Positions 23,048 to 36,400 of a stretch of 64,000 nucleotides of DNA are shown here, piece by piece. Every line of letters begins with the position of its first letter. The stretch's first letter is position 1. This DNA comes from Sistotremastrum niveocremeum HHB9708 (Eukaryota; Basidiomycota; Agaricomycetes; Sistotremastrales; Sistotremastraceae). The notes under the pieces are model-generated. The model was given only the letters and a program-made list of their open reading frames with translations, did no database searches and was not told where the DNA came from. The stretch covers positions 457,961-521,960 of the forward strand of contig KV419410.1 in assembly GCA_001630475.1 (NCBI GenBank), given 5' to 3'. A program made the position numbers and the translations under genes.

Positions 23048-23434
23048 ACTTACCCTTGAATGACTTTTTTTCTTTCATTTCGCTTTTATCTTTACCACTT
23101 TCAAAAGAGGCGTTTGCTTCTATCTTTTTGAACACTTCGATAGGTGACTTACACTGGAACATTTTAGTGATGTCTGTCGAGATTTGATATAATACATTAC
23201 GTGTTTTTTACCCCTTGCCAGTGATCGAGAGAAGCCGGGGAAAGTCCCGATAGATTGAACGCTACGATTCGCCGAGGATCGCCCGTCCCCGCAAGACGCT
23301 TGTGTTTGCAACTCATCAACTTAACCTACCGAACACTTTCCCGTGCCGTGAACGATATTAAGCCCTGTATCAATGCGTCCGAACATCTCCTCTCCTTTCG
23401 CTCCCTCTCCCTTCGCTAACCTCCCTCGTCCAAC
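23048..23434. other. Intergenic, 3' flank of wall protein and promoter of transporter B
   Basis: No gene is seen. The last 70 nt before the transporter start are C/T-rich (CTCCTCTCCTTTCGCTCCC), as in copy A. Confidence 0.4.
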
Positions 23435-25667
23435 ATGCCTGAACAGCAGCAGTGGAATGCGGTCGTTGACCTCGTCCATCGCGGTCCATGGTGGAGGAAC
23501 CACGGTACTCGCTCCCATCATTGATATTACATGCCATTATCCTCATCTACTTTTTTCAGGCATATTCATGTTGAACATGTGTCTTGTGCTACCTCTGCTC
23601 ACTTCCGCTATCAATGGCTTCGACAGCTCTGTTCTTAACGGTACACCAGTCCCATCTCACCCTTGCACATCCCTGAACACGTCCCGTAGGACTGATGATC
23701 ATCCCCGATTGGATTCTCTACTTCCACCATCCGGGCGGATTCACACTCGGTATGCATTCTCATTCTCATCTATCCGACCCCAAGAATCCGACCAACTAGC
23801 TTGATCAGGCTTTATGAACTCTGCACAAAACATCGGTGCCCTAATCGTACGTCTACGTTCTTTTCTCACGCGGTGTTTCTTATTCTGAAACCTCGGCAGG
23901 CACTTCCTATAGCACCGTTCATCAGTGACGGGCTTGGGAGACGGAGAGCACTGTTTGTCGGATCTACTGTTATGCTGGCTGGTATTGCCATGCAGTCTAC
24001 GTCGACTGGGACCCCCGAGTTCATCGTTTCGCGGTCTATTAGTGAGTGAATTTTCTTGGCCCGATCAACGGTGTGCTAAGACCAGACTTCCCAGTCGGGT
24101 TCGGCTTGAACATTGCTTTGAACGCTGCTCCTTTGCTCGTCACGGAGTTGGCTTACCCAACACAGGTACAATCCTTCACGCATAGTCGAGAGAGGTTGCT
24201 TATCGTTGCATCATAGCGTGGTCAAGTGACATCAATCTACAACTCCGTCTGGTACTTTGGCTCAGTCCTAGCCGCGTGGGCTTGTTACGCCGCCTACGCC
24301 CGCAAAGAAGGTTCCCTATGGTCCTGGCGCATCCCCTCCGTTATCCAAGCAGTTCCATCAGTCATACAAATGATCTGCGTCTGGTTCATACCCGAGTCAC
24401 CCCGTTGGCTGATCAGTCGTGGAAGGATTGACGAAGCGCAGAAGATCCTTGCCAAATATCATGCGAATGGAAGGGATCCTAGAGATCCCCTTGTTGCTTT
24501 CGAGGTTGCTCAGATTCAGCAAGCTTTGAGACTGGAGACGGAGATTGCTAAGAGTACGAGTTATCTGAGTCTGTTCCAGACGCCGGGGAATAGGAAGCGT
24601 ATGAGGCTTATCATTGGCATTGCCCTGTTCTCGCAATGGAGGTATGTCTCCGGTGGACAATCGTTGACCGATGCTTATCGAAATATGCAGTGGTAACGGC
24701 CTTATCTCTTACTACATCACTTTCGTCCTCCAAGGAATTGGTATCAAGGACCCTGGTACCCAAGCACAGATCAACGGCTCTCTCCAAATCTTCAACTTCT
24801 TCGTCGCAACTTGTGCTTCGCTATCGGTCGAACGCATGGGCCGACGGAAGCTCTTCCTTCTATCTAACGTCGGCATGCTCATCAGTATGGATCATTTCCC
24901 TGCTAAATTTGCTGGATATCTAACTGCGTTCCGTAGCTTTCTCAATTCTCACTTTAACCACTGCATTATGGAACACACAAGATAATGGTGCAGCTGCCAA
25001 AGGTCTGTCGGGTTTACTTTCGATAACTCTATGACTCTGGACGCCATTATACAGCGAGCATCTTCCTAATCTTCTGCTTTTACCTATCCTACGATCTTTC
25101 CTACACTCCTTTGCTCGTCTCCTATTCACTCGAAATCTTACCATTCAACATCCGTGCCAAGGGTTTTGCCGTGATGGTAAGATCTTTCTTCACGTCATAG
25201 GTCTTCTTATCAATTGACTTCGCAATAGAATCTCGTCGTCTGTTTATCCCTCGCTTTCAATCAATTCGTCAACCCCGTCGCGATGGTTCGAATTAAATGG
25301 CATTACTATATTGCCTATTGCATATGGTTATGCTTCGAAGTATGTCGTTGGACTTCGAAACTGCGGCTTCAATTGAACTATTTTCCAGCTTGCCTTCGTC
25401 ATCATCTTTGTCATCGAAACCAAGGGAAGAACACTAGAAGAGACTGCAGCTCTGTTTGACGGCGAAAGACCGACATTAGAACTTCAACAATGGGGCAATG
25501 ACGCCGCCACCCAAACTCTTAACGAAATTCAGGCTCAACAACTGCGTGCGCGCTTGGACGCACATGTAGCTGCAGCGCCAAAACCACAGAAAGGCGACGC
25601 TTCATCGTTACATCGCGTTGACACCCTGTCGTCGTCAGCTGAGGAGTCTGTAGCATCTGAGGCATAA
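23435..25667 (+). CDS. MFS sugar transporter, copy B
   Basis: Close paralogue of the transporter at 3636-5876, with the same N-terminal block VVDLVHRGPWWRNHG. The exon structure appears similar, with an intron right after that block. The protein is about 540 residues and intact after splicing: INGFDSSVLNG, DGLGRRRALFVG, ELAYPTQRGQ, IPESPRWLISRGRIDEAQK, TPGNRKRMR, FSQWSGNGLISYY, MGRRKLFLLSN, EILPFNIRAKGFAVM and ETKGRTLEETAALFDG. The C-terminal tail (LNEIQAQQLRARLDAH) matches copy A and then differs, ending SVASEA. It is convergent with the alpha-amylase gene, with 309 nt between stop codons. Sugar import is inferred from the family. Being next to an amylase suggests maltose or glucose, but the sequence does not prove it. 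Confidence 0.9.
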
Positions 25668-25976
25668 ACCCGGCGCGGAATTTCGACCATTCATCAAAAT
25701 TAGAGATCAGCGACGTTTCCGCGTTTATCTCGCTTCCGGACCATCATTCGTTTATTCCCTTCATTTCAATCTTTTGGCTCAATTGGTTTATGGATAGCAA
25801 TTTGTACTAGTATACCACGGTAACGAAGTGCTCGTTGCCTGAAATATAGTGAAATGAACTCTACGACTTCGTCGTTGTTACTAGATGTGGGTACAATATA
25901 AGTTCGAAAGACACAGTATATGGGAGACTCTCGGGTCCTAGCCGCGTTCGACGGACACGATATGTAGGTCATGACT
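25668..25976. other. Convergent 3' flanks of transporter B and alpha-amylase
   Basis: No coding signal is seen in these 309 nt. The open frame at 25766-26035 runs into the amylase last exon out of frame. Confidence 0.4.
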
Positions 25977-28511
25977 TCATCCAAGACTTCTCCCCCTGCT
26001 GGCATGTTCAACGATGTGAGTAGTCCACACAGCAACTCCGGAAGCGGGTCCGCGGAAGGATCCCCAGCCGTCTCTTGAGATGGTCACATCCCCAGATAAG
26101 CCGAAGATGTCCCGGTAGACTAGTCCCGCTCGAGCCTAAGGAACAAATAAGCATCAGAACTTTCGAATATTCCAATAATTAATGGACGGACAGTTCCGAC
26201 GTTCATCGAGATAATGAATTCATCGCCCCTGAAAGAAAATTGTGTGATGGAATCTGGACCTGAATTACCCCTGGATTGAAGCTGGGACTTACGCAGGATC
26301 GCCGTTACTTATGACAACGGCACAATCTGTGTCCCTGGTTTTGGCTTTTCCCATCCGAACGAAGCCGATGCAGTTCGGTGAGTCGGTGGTATAATCGCGA
26401 ATAGGACCGAACGCATATGATTGCCGCGCACGTATCAGCTTTCTTAGCCCAGACGCCACTGATGGGTCATATAAAGACTGGTTAGGATAGAGATCACCAT
26501 AAAATACGCAACTAGATGGAGGTGATTGACGCTTGAAATCACCAAGCGGAGCAGAACGTACGGAAGTCCATTTGGTCGAAGGAGGATCAAAGCATAGGCC
26601 TGAAGTTTAAAGGTAGGGTCTATCTAAAGAGGGCGTTATCGTCAATGAATATCGGAGGACAGACAAAAGTCATGTACCCAGCTCTCAAGACTTTGGCCAG
26701 GTTGCTAAGTCACAAATTAATAAAATTTGGATATCGATGGATTGACTACGCACCGTGTCGTGGTTATCGACGAAAGTGACAGCAAACTCAGGTTTTCGAC
26801 GCACTAAACTTTCGTGAAGAATTCCTCGTAAGTCGTAGGAGCTTCCATATTTGCTTGCATGATGAAATTGATAGTGCAGAGCAACGTCAAAGAGAGATAT
26901 CTAAGAAAGTTTAGAATATATCGGACAGGACGGTAAAGCTATCTGACTTGTTTTTTGTAGACCTTAATCTGGTGCTCTAGAGTTTCAGCACTCCATGGAA
27001 ATCGTGACGTTCAGCTCCGAGAGAAACCAAAATACAACACTTACGAACCATTCCAGTACTCGCCAACCGCGAACATTTCAGCACCTCTCCTCGTACGCCT
27101 TACTTGCCGTAACTGAATGTCAAGAAAGTCAAGCCGAGTAGATCGCGTCAGATACAGCGAACCTACAAATTCAGTTGTGAAGTCGCTATCAATGTGTTTA
27201 ATAGCATCTAGCCGGAAACCCGAAGCTCCTGTCGTCTGACGCCCTTCTCAGCCATTATTGCAAGACAGATTTATCAAGCAGCGTACTTCGAGAACCCAGC
27301 TTCCCCATTTTATGAGATCCTGTCGCGTATCAGGGTGACTGTGATCAATCTATGTCGAAGTGAGGACGCCGTCGGCAACCATGCAAGGTAAATTACAGAC
27401 ATCACACCCTTTAAATCTCAGTACGGAGTGTATCTCAATAGTCACGACATACCTAACAGATAGTCATAATTTCCTCGCTCGGTGTCCACTTTTAGTGACC
27501 AGCCTTTGTGTCCTTCGCCACAGAACTTGTATATGCGATCCCGCTGAGATCGAAGATCGCGGTCAACTCCTGAAAGGGACAACGATGAGCCAGAGACAAG
27601 TCAAAGATGGCAAACATACCAGTAAAGTGTTCCTGCGTCCATTTGAAGTCGCTGTACTGAACGCCCAGTGTCAACCAAATGTCAATCACCCTAGCACCGA
27701 CTCACTTGATTGTTTCTTCCTGGAAAGTCAAACGCTGTCCACCACTACGGCGAGAATTAGCTCGGAACTTGGAGACATAAACTTCGACCGATACCTCGAT
27801 TTCTATCGGAGGGCCGCTTTCAACAAGTCTGTTTTCTTCTTCTACAGGAATTGCTTTGACAACCTCAGTGCGATCTCCGCCCAGTTTATGCTAAGATGCG
27901 CATCAGGGTAAATTTTATGGGGAGAGTTTTTTCAATGCCACTTACATTCAGCACAGCATCCATGATGATGCTGATACCAAATTTCTGGGCCGTTGCGCAT
28001 GCATCCAGCAGTTCTTGTTTATTCCCCCAACGTGTCGCGAGACCTCCTCCTTGTTGGAATTCCCCAAGATCCCACTGAGTCGTTGGACCAGACACTAAGT
28101 TGTCACGGGCAAAGACTCATGAACGGGAACTAAGCACCAAATCATAGGCATCATAACCCCTTCCTGACTAAATCGCAGTCAGCACTTTCGCAGATACTTC
28201 AAGACAAGGAGTCCGAACACTGCTCATGGCTTTATTGGGAGGCGGAATCCAGACGTGAGTGAACCCCATCGAAGCCAGCTCTGGGATTTCATTCTCCAGA
28301 TGTTTCCACCAGCTGATATTCAAATCGCCGCTGTCCCACTGAAAGAATTGCAGCTAAGAAAAGGATTCCAGTTCATCCATTGCTTTGCGGAATCGTCGAC
28401 AATGGATTGGCGTACCATCAACAGTTCCTTTCCATAGCGAAACTCGACCATTTTCTCCTGTCCACTGTCTTTCGCAAAGATACGCTGCAACCAAGATAGA
28501 ACACCCATCAT
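25977..28511 (-). CDS. GH13 alpha-amylase, intracellular (GH13_5-like)
   Basis: Alpha-1,4-glucan hydrolase of about 530 residues built from many small exons. The order is: short N-terminus MMGVLSWLQRIFAKDSGQEK, then LQFFQWDSGDLNISWWKHL, GFTHVWIPPPNKAM, GYDAYDL, QWDLGEFQQGG, RWGNKQELLDACATAQKFG, IIMDAVLNHKLGGDRTE (region I), WWTAFDFPGRNN, FKWTQEHFTG, GFRLDAIKHID (nucleophile Asp), EMFAVGEYWNGS (acid/base Glu), TFVDNHDTQ (third Asp), CVFYGDLYP and a C-terminal beta domain ending VAVWTTHIVEHASRG. All three catalytic carboxylates are present. No signal peptide is seen, which fits the bacterial-like, cytosolic GH13_5 enzymes known in fungi (one, AMY1 of Histoplasma, supports alpha-glucan synthesis). 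It sits between transporter B and aminotransferase B. Confidence 0.88.
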
Positions 28512-28783
28512 TTCGAGTCAGACGCTGTATGAGGTATAGCGCAACAGTCTCCGCTAACCTGCCGAGCAGGTGCCGACCAAGAGCCAAAATTTGCTTCCGT
28601 TGCCTAATTTAGAAAATCAAAGTTCCCATTTAGAACTTTATAGAGTAGTTTCATTATACTTTTGAGAATTATTCAAAGTAACAAAATACAGTTGGGGATG
28701 GAAGAAAGCGAACGAAGTGTCCCAACAGAATATTATCAACATCAACATGGAGGTGTGGTGAAAAGAAATCAAAGCCTTCGAGA

Positions 28784-30647
28784 TCAAAATAGATCATCTT
28801 GTGCTTCTCTGATCACGTTGGCCAGCCGTCGACAGGCTTCATCCATATCATCCTGCTCAAGTAAAGAGAACGAGACTCGTACGAAGGAGTTGATGCGTCC
28901 CAGTGGAAAAGCGTACAGTCCAGGAACAGCAAGAACTCCCGCCGCAAATGCTTTCGTCCTGATTAGTTGTTCGGAGTCTGGTTCGTCACAATTCGGAGCT
29001 GGAGGAACCAGAAGATTGAGCCTAAAATACATTCAGAAAGTGGTTAGCAGAAGTCCGAAATGCCTTACCAAATGAACATCCCCGCCTCTGGAACGTTCCA
29101 CTGGGCCAAACCCGGTAAATATCGTTCCATAGAGGAGACAAACATATCACGGCGTTCTTTATAGAACGTGGCAACTCTCAAGGTATGAGCATAGAAACCT
29201 TCGTATCCCCAAGACTGTAGAATGGCCAGGCATACGGCCTGCGCGAACGAAGAAGCTTGTAAATTGGACAGGGCAGTTTGCATGTCGATTGCTTTGAGGA
29301 TCTTCAAGGGGCCAGTGACGAAACCAAGTCGGAAACCACTAGACAGTATTTTGGAAAGACTGTCGAACCGGATCACACGGCCAGCCGGAGAAGAACGATC
29401 CCAGGATTCCAGAGTGAAATAGGAAGGAGGGCGGGGTGCCTTCCCATAATATAAATAATAATAAGGATCGTCTGCGAGCAACTTCATCAGTTATTGTAGG
29501 GAGGCCACGGACTATCAATTATACCTTCAAGGATTAAGAAATTATGCTTGCGTGCTAGGGCCAGAACTTCCAATCGCCGCTTTCCGCTAGCCGTAACACC
29601 AGTGGGATTGCTTCCGACCTGACGAGAGTTCAGAGACGGACCTGGAGACGGAACTCAGTGGCTTACAGGTATGGTGTACAGGAATTTCGGCTTCGGCTTT
29701 TCCGGCTCCCAACTATCCAAGATTTCAGACATTGCCTCCGGAATGATTCCCTTGGAGTCGGTGGGTATCTCAATGATATTGATATTCATCGACTGGAACA
29801 ATGGGACGATTCCACTGCTCGAAGCGCTTCATGAGGTGTTATACAACGCAACGACAAAAACTGCTTACGGATATGCAGGCGTTTCAATGAAGACGCTATC
29901 TCCATCATCGAGTAAAGCGCTAACGCACTGTATGACCATTAGATCAGGCCCGACGGAATCACACGGAATTGCTATCACCTTCGAGATAACATCTTGGCTA
30001 CCAACGCCCATGCTCACTCTCCATCCCTCCTCAGCTTTTCTCTCGTGACTTCTCTCTTGTAACTCAGTGATCCAAGAAACAAGATCCGGGAGGCCAGAGG
30101 TGAGGTTATATTGCAGGCCTTCGTTGAGTGCTTTGCCTTCAAGTTTAATGGTAGAAGAAACCGAGGGATCAAAAGGTGAACGGGTTGTGAAAGATAGTGA
30201 GGTTATAGGGAACGTGGTTGGGTTGGGTTTACCAGCGAGTAGAGAGATAACGCCCGGGGTTTTCTCAAGCGGCAAGAGAAATCTAACTGTTGAGCGGCGT
30301 TATAATCTGGATGTCTGGTGTGACTTCTGATAGCTTACGTTGGCTTGCTTTCCGTCTCTTCGCGCTCTGCGAAAGGAACTGGTCGTAAAAGTCGTCGGGG
30401 AGGACCTCGAGAGGTGGCTCATTCAGTTCTTCTTGCTCAAGAATGAGAAGTTCAGGTTCCTCGTGAGAAGGACTCGAGTCTGTGAGCGAGGAGTTGACAA
30501 GAACGGGCGTCTCTGGCGGAGACTGTAGCAATGCATTAGGACCAGAGAGCTATGTTACAAGGAGATAAGGCCTACCGGTAAGTACTTGAACTCATTCGAT
30601 CTCTTCTCAAAGCGAACTGGAGGAAGTTGAAGATCAAGCACGGGCAT
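28784..30647 (-). CDS. PLP-dependent class I/II aminotransferase, copy B
   Basis: Full-length paralogue of the gene at 6764-8762, same ARO8/aminoadipate-type family. It begins MPVLDLQLPPVRFEKRSNEF; this first exon differs from copy A. Shared blocks then follow: LEVLPDDFYDQFLSQSAKRRK, TPGVISLLAGKPNPTTFPI, LQYNLTSGLPDLVSWI, GWRVSMGVGSQDVISK, IETPAYP, VGSNPTGVTASGKRRLEVL, DDPYYYLYYGKAPRP, the PLP-lysine region RFDSLSKILSSGFRLGF, and QWNVPEAGMFIW. It ends REAQDDLF. About eight introns lie at positions like those of copy A. It is tandem with, and downstream of nothing on, the minus strand; the alpha-amylase start is 273 nt below its stop. It is most likely cytosolic; the substrate is unknown. Confidence 0.88.
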
Positions 30648-31629
30648 AGTGGAGAGTGGAAAGGCCAAAGCGAAGACAACGCTTGCACAGTGGGCGACTT
30701 ATATATCATCAAATAGACATGCAGGGATGCGGAAACAAACCGCCTTCTTCAAGGGGAATTGGTTGCCATAAGTGAGCGTGCTGCCACCGCTAATTGTTGC
30801 TTGTCCAGGGTCGACAAAAGAAGTGACAAAAGAAAGCATTTCATCCACTTTCTCAACGCATCCTGTCGCTTATTGACGATCCAAATACGTAGCGCCCTTG
30901 ATGAACAATGCTACTAGAGGTCGGACAAGCGCAGCATGGTGGAGTTAGACAAGGTGATTCATTCTTGATTGACTGTTCCGACACGGACCATAACCTTTGT
31001 AGATGTAAGGACCACAAGGTCACATCCCAAACCACGTTCATAAAGCCCTTGAATCACCCACGATGAGTGTGGCATGCCTTATGACGGTACCTCAGTCGGA
31101 ATATCGAACCGGGTTCGATGACATGGTCCTCCGTTTTTCTTCATGAACGAGACGTACAACGTAGAGCTTTCACAATTGTCACAGCGTTTTGAAGGGGTAA
31201 ATGAAATACGCGTGGAGTAATGCAGAACAAAAAGGTGGTCGCCGTGAGGTTCCGTACAGACACCGCTGCCTTCCAAAGATACACTACAGGCAATCGATTG
31301 GACAGACTCGAAGGGCACATATCAGAATCCAGATCTCACAAACGCAGACGAGTGAGAGCTGGCCAGACAGAGATAAGCAGGAACATTGCATGATGTCCAC
31401 TTGGAACAGGGTGGTCGCCACCAAGACTCGGAAGCGCGTCAGGGAAGCTTTCGGCATGCCAGGCGCCTGCACTGATCACATTTGGCCATTGGTTGCAGAG
31501 TAGTCCCATGCTATCAGCAGCGGTACTTGTACACCAGCGGGAACGATCACGGCGTGATGGATGTGGCCAAGAGGCCCAAAACACCAAGCGGCACAAGAAT
31601 GACACAACTCCGCAACTTCGAACCCAACT
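30648..31629. other. Divergent intergenic region, about 1 kb
   Basis: This separates aminotransferase B (minus) from YPI1 (plus). Several short open frames exist on both strands (30853-31041, 31079-31605), but none shows a family motif or a consistent splice model. A perfect 8-bp-arm palindrome occurs at 31103-31119. It probably holds two promoters and an upstream YPI1 leader. Confidence 0.4.
31103..31119. repeat. Perfect inverted repeat ATCGAACC-G-GGTTCGAT
   Basis: Two 8-nt arms with a single central base, all complementary. The GGTTCGAT half resembles the pol III B box, but no tRNA cloverleaf can be drawn around it. It may be an operator-like dyad in the intergenic region or chance. Confidence 0.5.
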
Positions 31630-32216
31630 ATGACCTCAACAGCTCGTCGTCCACAAACATCAGCGCCCAGCGATGGGTCGCGAACAATTACAGTACACGA
31701 GTTTGAACAAGGGAACGGCGGTCCTGAGGGTGCATCAGGGAGCTCAGGGCCGTCCGTTGGAGTCTTGAGATTGAGAGGACATGCCTCACGAAGACAAGGA
31801 CCAAGGGTTGCTTGGAAGGCAGAGGTCATTGACAATGAAGGCATGGGCAAGAAAAAGTCCAAAAGTAAGCTCTGTCATGATATAGGGCAATTGTATCATT
31901 CTAACGTTGGTCTTCAGTTTGCTGCATATATCACAAACCCAAGCGGTTTGATGAATCATCCGACGAGTCTGATACAGACACAGAGTCGGACTCGTCTCAT
32001 GGTCGATGCAATCACCGCCAACATCATCACTCACATTCTCCCGACCTACCTGAACAAGCACAACAGCCTACACCGAGCCAGAACGTCACACAGGTCTCTC
32101 ACGAGAGCAGCGACGAGGACCGGAATGCCTATGAGAGGGTACCTAAAGTTCCTGAAAAGGGCAAGGGGAAGTCTTGTATGTCCAATGCCATTATTGTATC
32201 CGACTACCTTGTCTGA
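31630..32216 (+). CDS. YPI1: Type 1 phosphatase regulator YPI1 (inhibitor-3 / PPP1R11 family)
   Basis: Small, mostly disordered regulator of protein phosphatase 1 (Glc7), acting in the nucleus with Sds22. Visible features are APSDGSRTITVHEF near the N-terminus, a Leu-rich short strand (VLRLRG), the PP1-docking RVAW site, the family signature DNEGMGKKKSK, and then FCCIYHKPKRFDESSDES across one intron (about 31864-31917). The C-terminal half is His/Ser/Asp-rich and ends NAYERVPKVPEKGKGKS. The exact end is uncertain. If unspliced, the frame runs to TGA at 32214-32216; a GTATGT donor right after KGKS would instead create a stop across the junction. Convergent with the PLPBP gene. Confidence 0.85.
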
Positions 32217-32356
32217 CGTTGACCCAGAACTACGCTCCTTCTCCATAGCCGAGGTAAACTAGCAATATTTTTGACCGCCACTAGCAGATATATTGGTTCG
32301 GCTTGTATGCAGAAATCTAGATGCCCCGTCCAAAACAACACATACCATTTCCGAGC

Positions 32357-33349
<993 letters not shown>

Positions 33350-33463
33350 TCATTCGCGATCGACTAGATAACGTCACATCATTCTCACGTTACTACCAAG
33401 AAACCAAGATAGAAATTGAACTATTGGCTAATTTTTGGAGAAGAGGGATCAAGCGCAACGGAG

Positions 33464-36400
33464 TCACGATGAGGGAGGATCTCGTAACATCCCTCTGGTC
33501 AAAGTGAGGAGCAAATTCTCAATTCTCGCTTGTCGGTCCTGAGAAACAAAATGAATATTTCAGTCGTCCCACGAAAAGAGCATGGCATATCACCTGGATG
33601 GCTTTGATTTCCTCCGTAAATTTGGTCACAGGAAGGCCCTTTATTTCCTCCAGGGAGCTCTCTACCTTTTTCAGAGCCTCTTGGATAGCACTTTCCTCAG
33701 GAATACCCGTCTCCACGCGGATATTCTGCTCATTTTGATTTTGTGGGCGGCCATTACCCCTAAAAAGCCTCGCCAGAGGGCTTGTGAGAGAAGGCAGCAT
33801 CGATGGCTCCCGGTTGAGGGAAGAGCGCGCGATAGAAACGTCAGAGACCTTCCGATTTCTGACGGGGGATGGTTCAGCAGAACGCGAGGCAACGTTATCG
33901 ACTCCTGGAGAAGGTGGGACACGAGATTTCTTCGGCGTCTCGTGAATGGGAGTATATAGCAGAGCCGCGTCCTCTTCCATATCATGATCAAATAGCTCGA
34001 ATTCTTCGTCTTCGTCTGGGACTGCATCGAATACAGCCTCGATGAGATCGGATGATCTTGATCCGACTATTGTCTCGAGCAGGGAGACTGATTTGATATG
34101 ACGAGGAAGATTTGGATTAATGCCCTGTCCGTCATCCCCCGTTTTCTCGATCAGACGGGTTGCTAGGTATCGCTCGTAAATACCGATGATGGCCAGGATT
34201 GGGAATGACTTGATACATAGGTAAATAAGCAACATATGACGGAGGGTAAAACGCCATACCGTAAGCCTGATCAAAAAGACGTTGGCAGAATGGAGGGAAC
34301 GGGGAGTCAAAATCAAGCTAAGTGGTCTCAGAACCGCGTATGCAAGAAGGTTGAAGGGTGGTTGATAAGAGAACAGGGCGTCGGATTTGACTCTGTAAAT
34401 AAGCAAGATTTTGGGTTCTGGAAATTGAGGCTCCAAATATGCATAACATACCCCTTGATGGTGGAAATCGTGAATTGGAACAAATACTGGTATAACCATG
34501 TCAGTTTGCTCGCTAAACAGTCAGTTGATAAAGGATCGTTCAGCGTACTTCTTGAGTAGCATTCTGTTATTACGTCACTTATTCAGTTCAATTCTGAACA
34601 CAAAGATTCAGGACATACAGCATTGATGATCGCAAATGTGTTGGAGAGGATAGAGATCAAAACTAGAAAGCAATGAGCGACGAGAAAGTTGTTGATAGAC
34701 GGAATCGAGTTACTTGTGACGAGGAGCGTATTACTGAGAGCCGCGAATCCGACCATCAAGATGGGGCCCTGGGAACGCGAGAGTCAAAGATTTACTACGA
34801 ATTCGTCCTAGACGAACTCACGAAAAGTGGATGGAAACTGCTTGCTTGGTTGAAGCTCAAGAATCTACCAACACGGTTTAGGAAAAGCATCGAGAACACA
34901 CACTTGAAACGTACGAATTACCGAACCAGACTTGCGTCATGAGCCATGCAATAGAGCGGAAGTTCCAGGGGGACTCGGGAGGTGCTACAAAGATAGATGA
35001 GCAACATAAATCGCGATCTGAATAAGGTAACGCCCGCACCTAATTGTCGCAGAGTGAAAAGAAGGCCCGAGAAACAGATAGCAGCAATAGTCATGAAGAA
35101 CAGGTACTCTGATACCATGACTCGAAGCGCCCTAGAGTATGGGGTTATAAATCCGAATGATGAAAGGATGAGCATTCGACTTACAAGATAATGACGTTGT
35201 TCTGGATCACAAAGAACACCAGCCTACGATCCCGTTAGGATAGCAAAAAAGTGTATATGCCTTCGCCACCAACCTGGGAAACAGAAGACAGGCACCGCAT
35301 GCCAGAATGTCAAACCCAAGCTCCGAAGCATTTTCTGAGTTCGAGGGTGAGCTTCTCAACCGGTTCATAAGGAAACGACTGCGCACGATCATGGGAGGCG
35401 ATGCCTCGAATCCGCAGGACAAAGTACACGATAAAGATAACGATTGAAGTCGCATCGAATATATTCCAGATCTTGCAGACGGATTGCTTTCAGAGATGAT
35501 TTCGTCGAAGAGAAGAAGTTTATTCACACTGGCAAAATATACTGAATATAATTCTCAACAAAGTTCTGCAGCTGGATGACGGGTTTCACTCACTTCTCCA
35601 TCCGTGTTCTTGAGAAGCATTGTACTCTTCTAGAAGGAACGCTGCGGCGAACACCATGAAGAATACTTCGAGAGCGTTGATACGATCGATTTCTTTATCT
35701 GCATACATAGTCAAAGAAAGTAGAGGCCGGGTAAATATGAACGAACAAGCGAGACATAGGACGAATAGCAGTAGAAGAAGAGAGAACTTGGCAAATTCAA
35801 GAATAGCGCCGTAGCGGGGAACTCGAAGCCTAGAAGTCTCTTAGTCAGAATACATTTGTTAAGAGTTGACGCATATAAGACCTGTAATGATCCAAAAATG
35901 GTGCTTTCTTTACATCATAAACCTCGATGGCACGAGTCTTGTAGTTATCCGCCAACAGAGAACGTGTCGAAGCCGTCGAGAAAACGATACGACCATTGTA
36001 GACATGGCTAATGACGGTTTGAACCAGAGGTGTAGCACAGAAGAATTTTGCCTTGGTAGCAATGGCCATCTCCAACGCACTCGTAGTCTCTTGCATATTC
36101 TCCTCATCGCCATCAAGTTGTTTCCGGACGCTGTTGACAACAGATAGAGGTGCGCCTGCTAGAGGATTCCATAGGATGCTCAGAACACCAGTCAATTCCA
36201 GTTCGTTCGAAGCCCAAAAGCGCAAGAATTTGATAGCCAGGAGTTCGCACATTGCAGCTCGTGAGATGAAAACGCTTGAATAGGCCAAATCAGCGTCTGC
36301 ATTGGCTAGGAAATGGGCGCGGACGGCAAGGCAGGCGTAGACGACTGCCATATTTTTGAGCCTGGCATACTGAGACCGGATCTTGAATGAACCGAATAAT

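Noticed and set aside
27360-27911. 183-codon plus-strand open frame
   Set aside because: It is antisense to the alpha-amylase exons, which give a complete GH13 protein on the minus strand.
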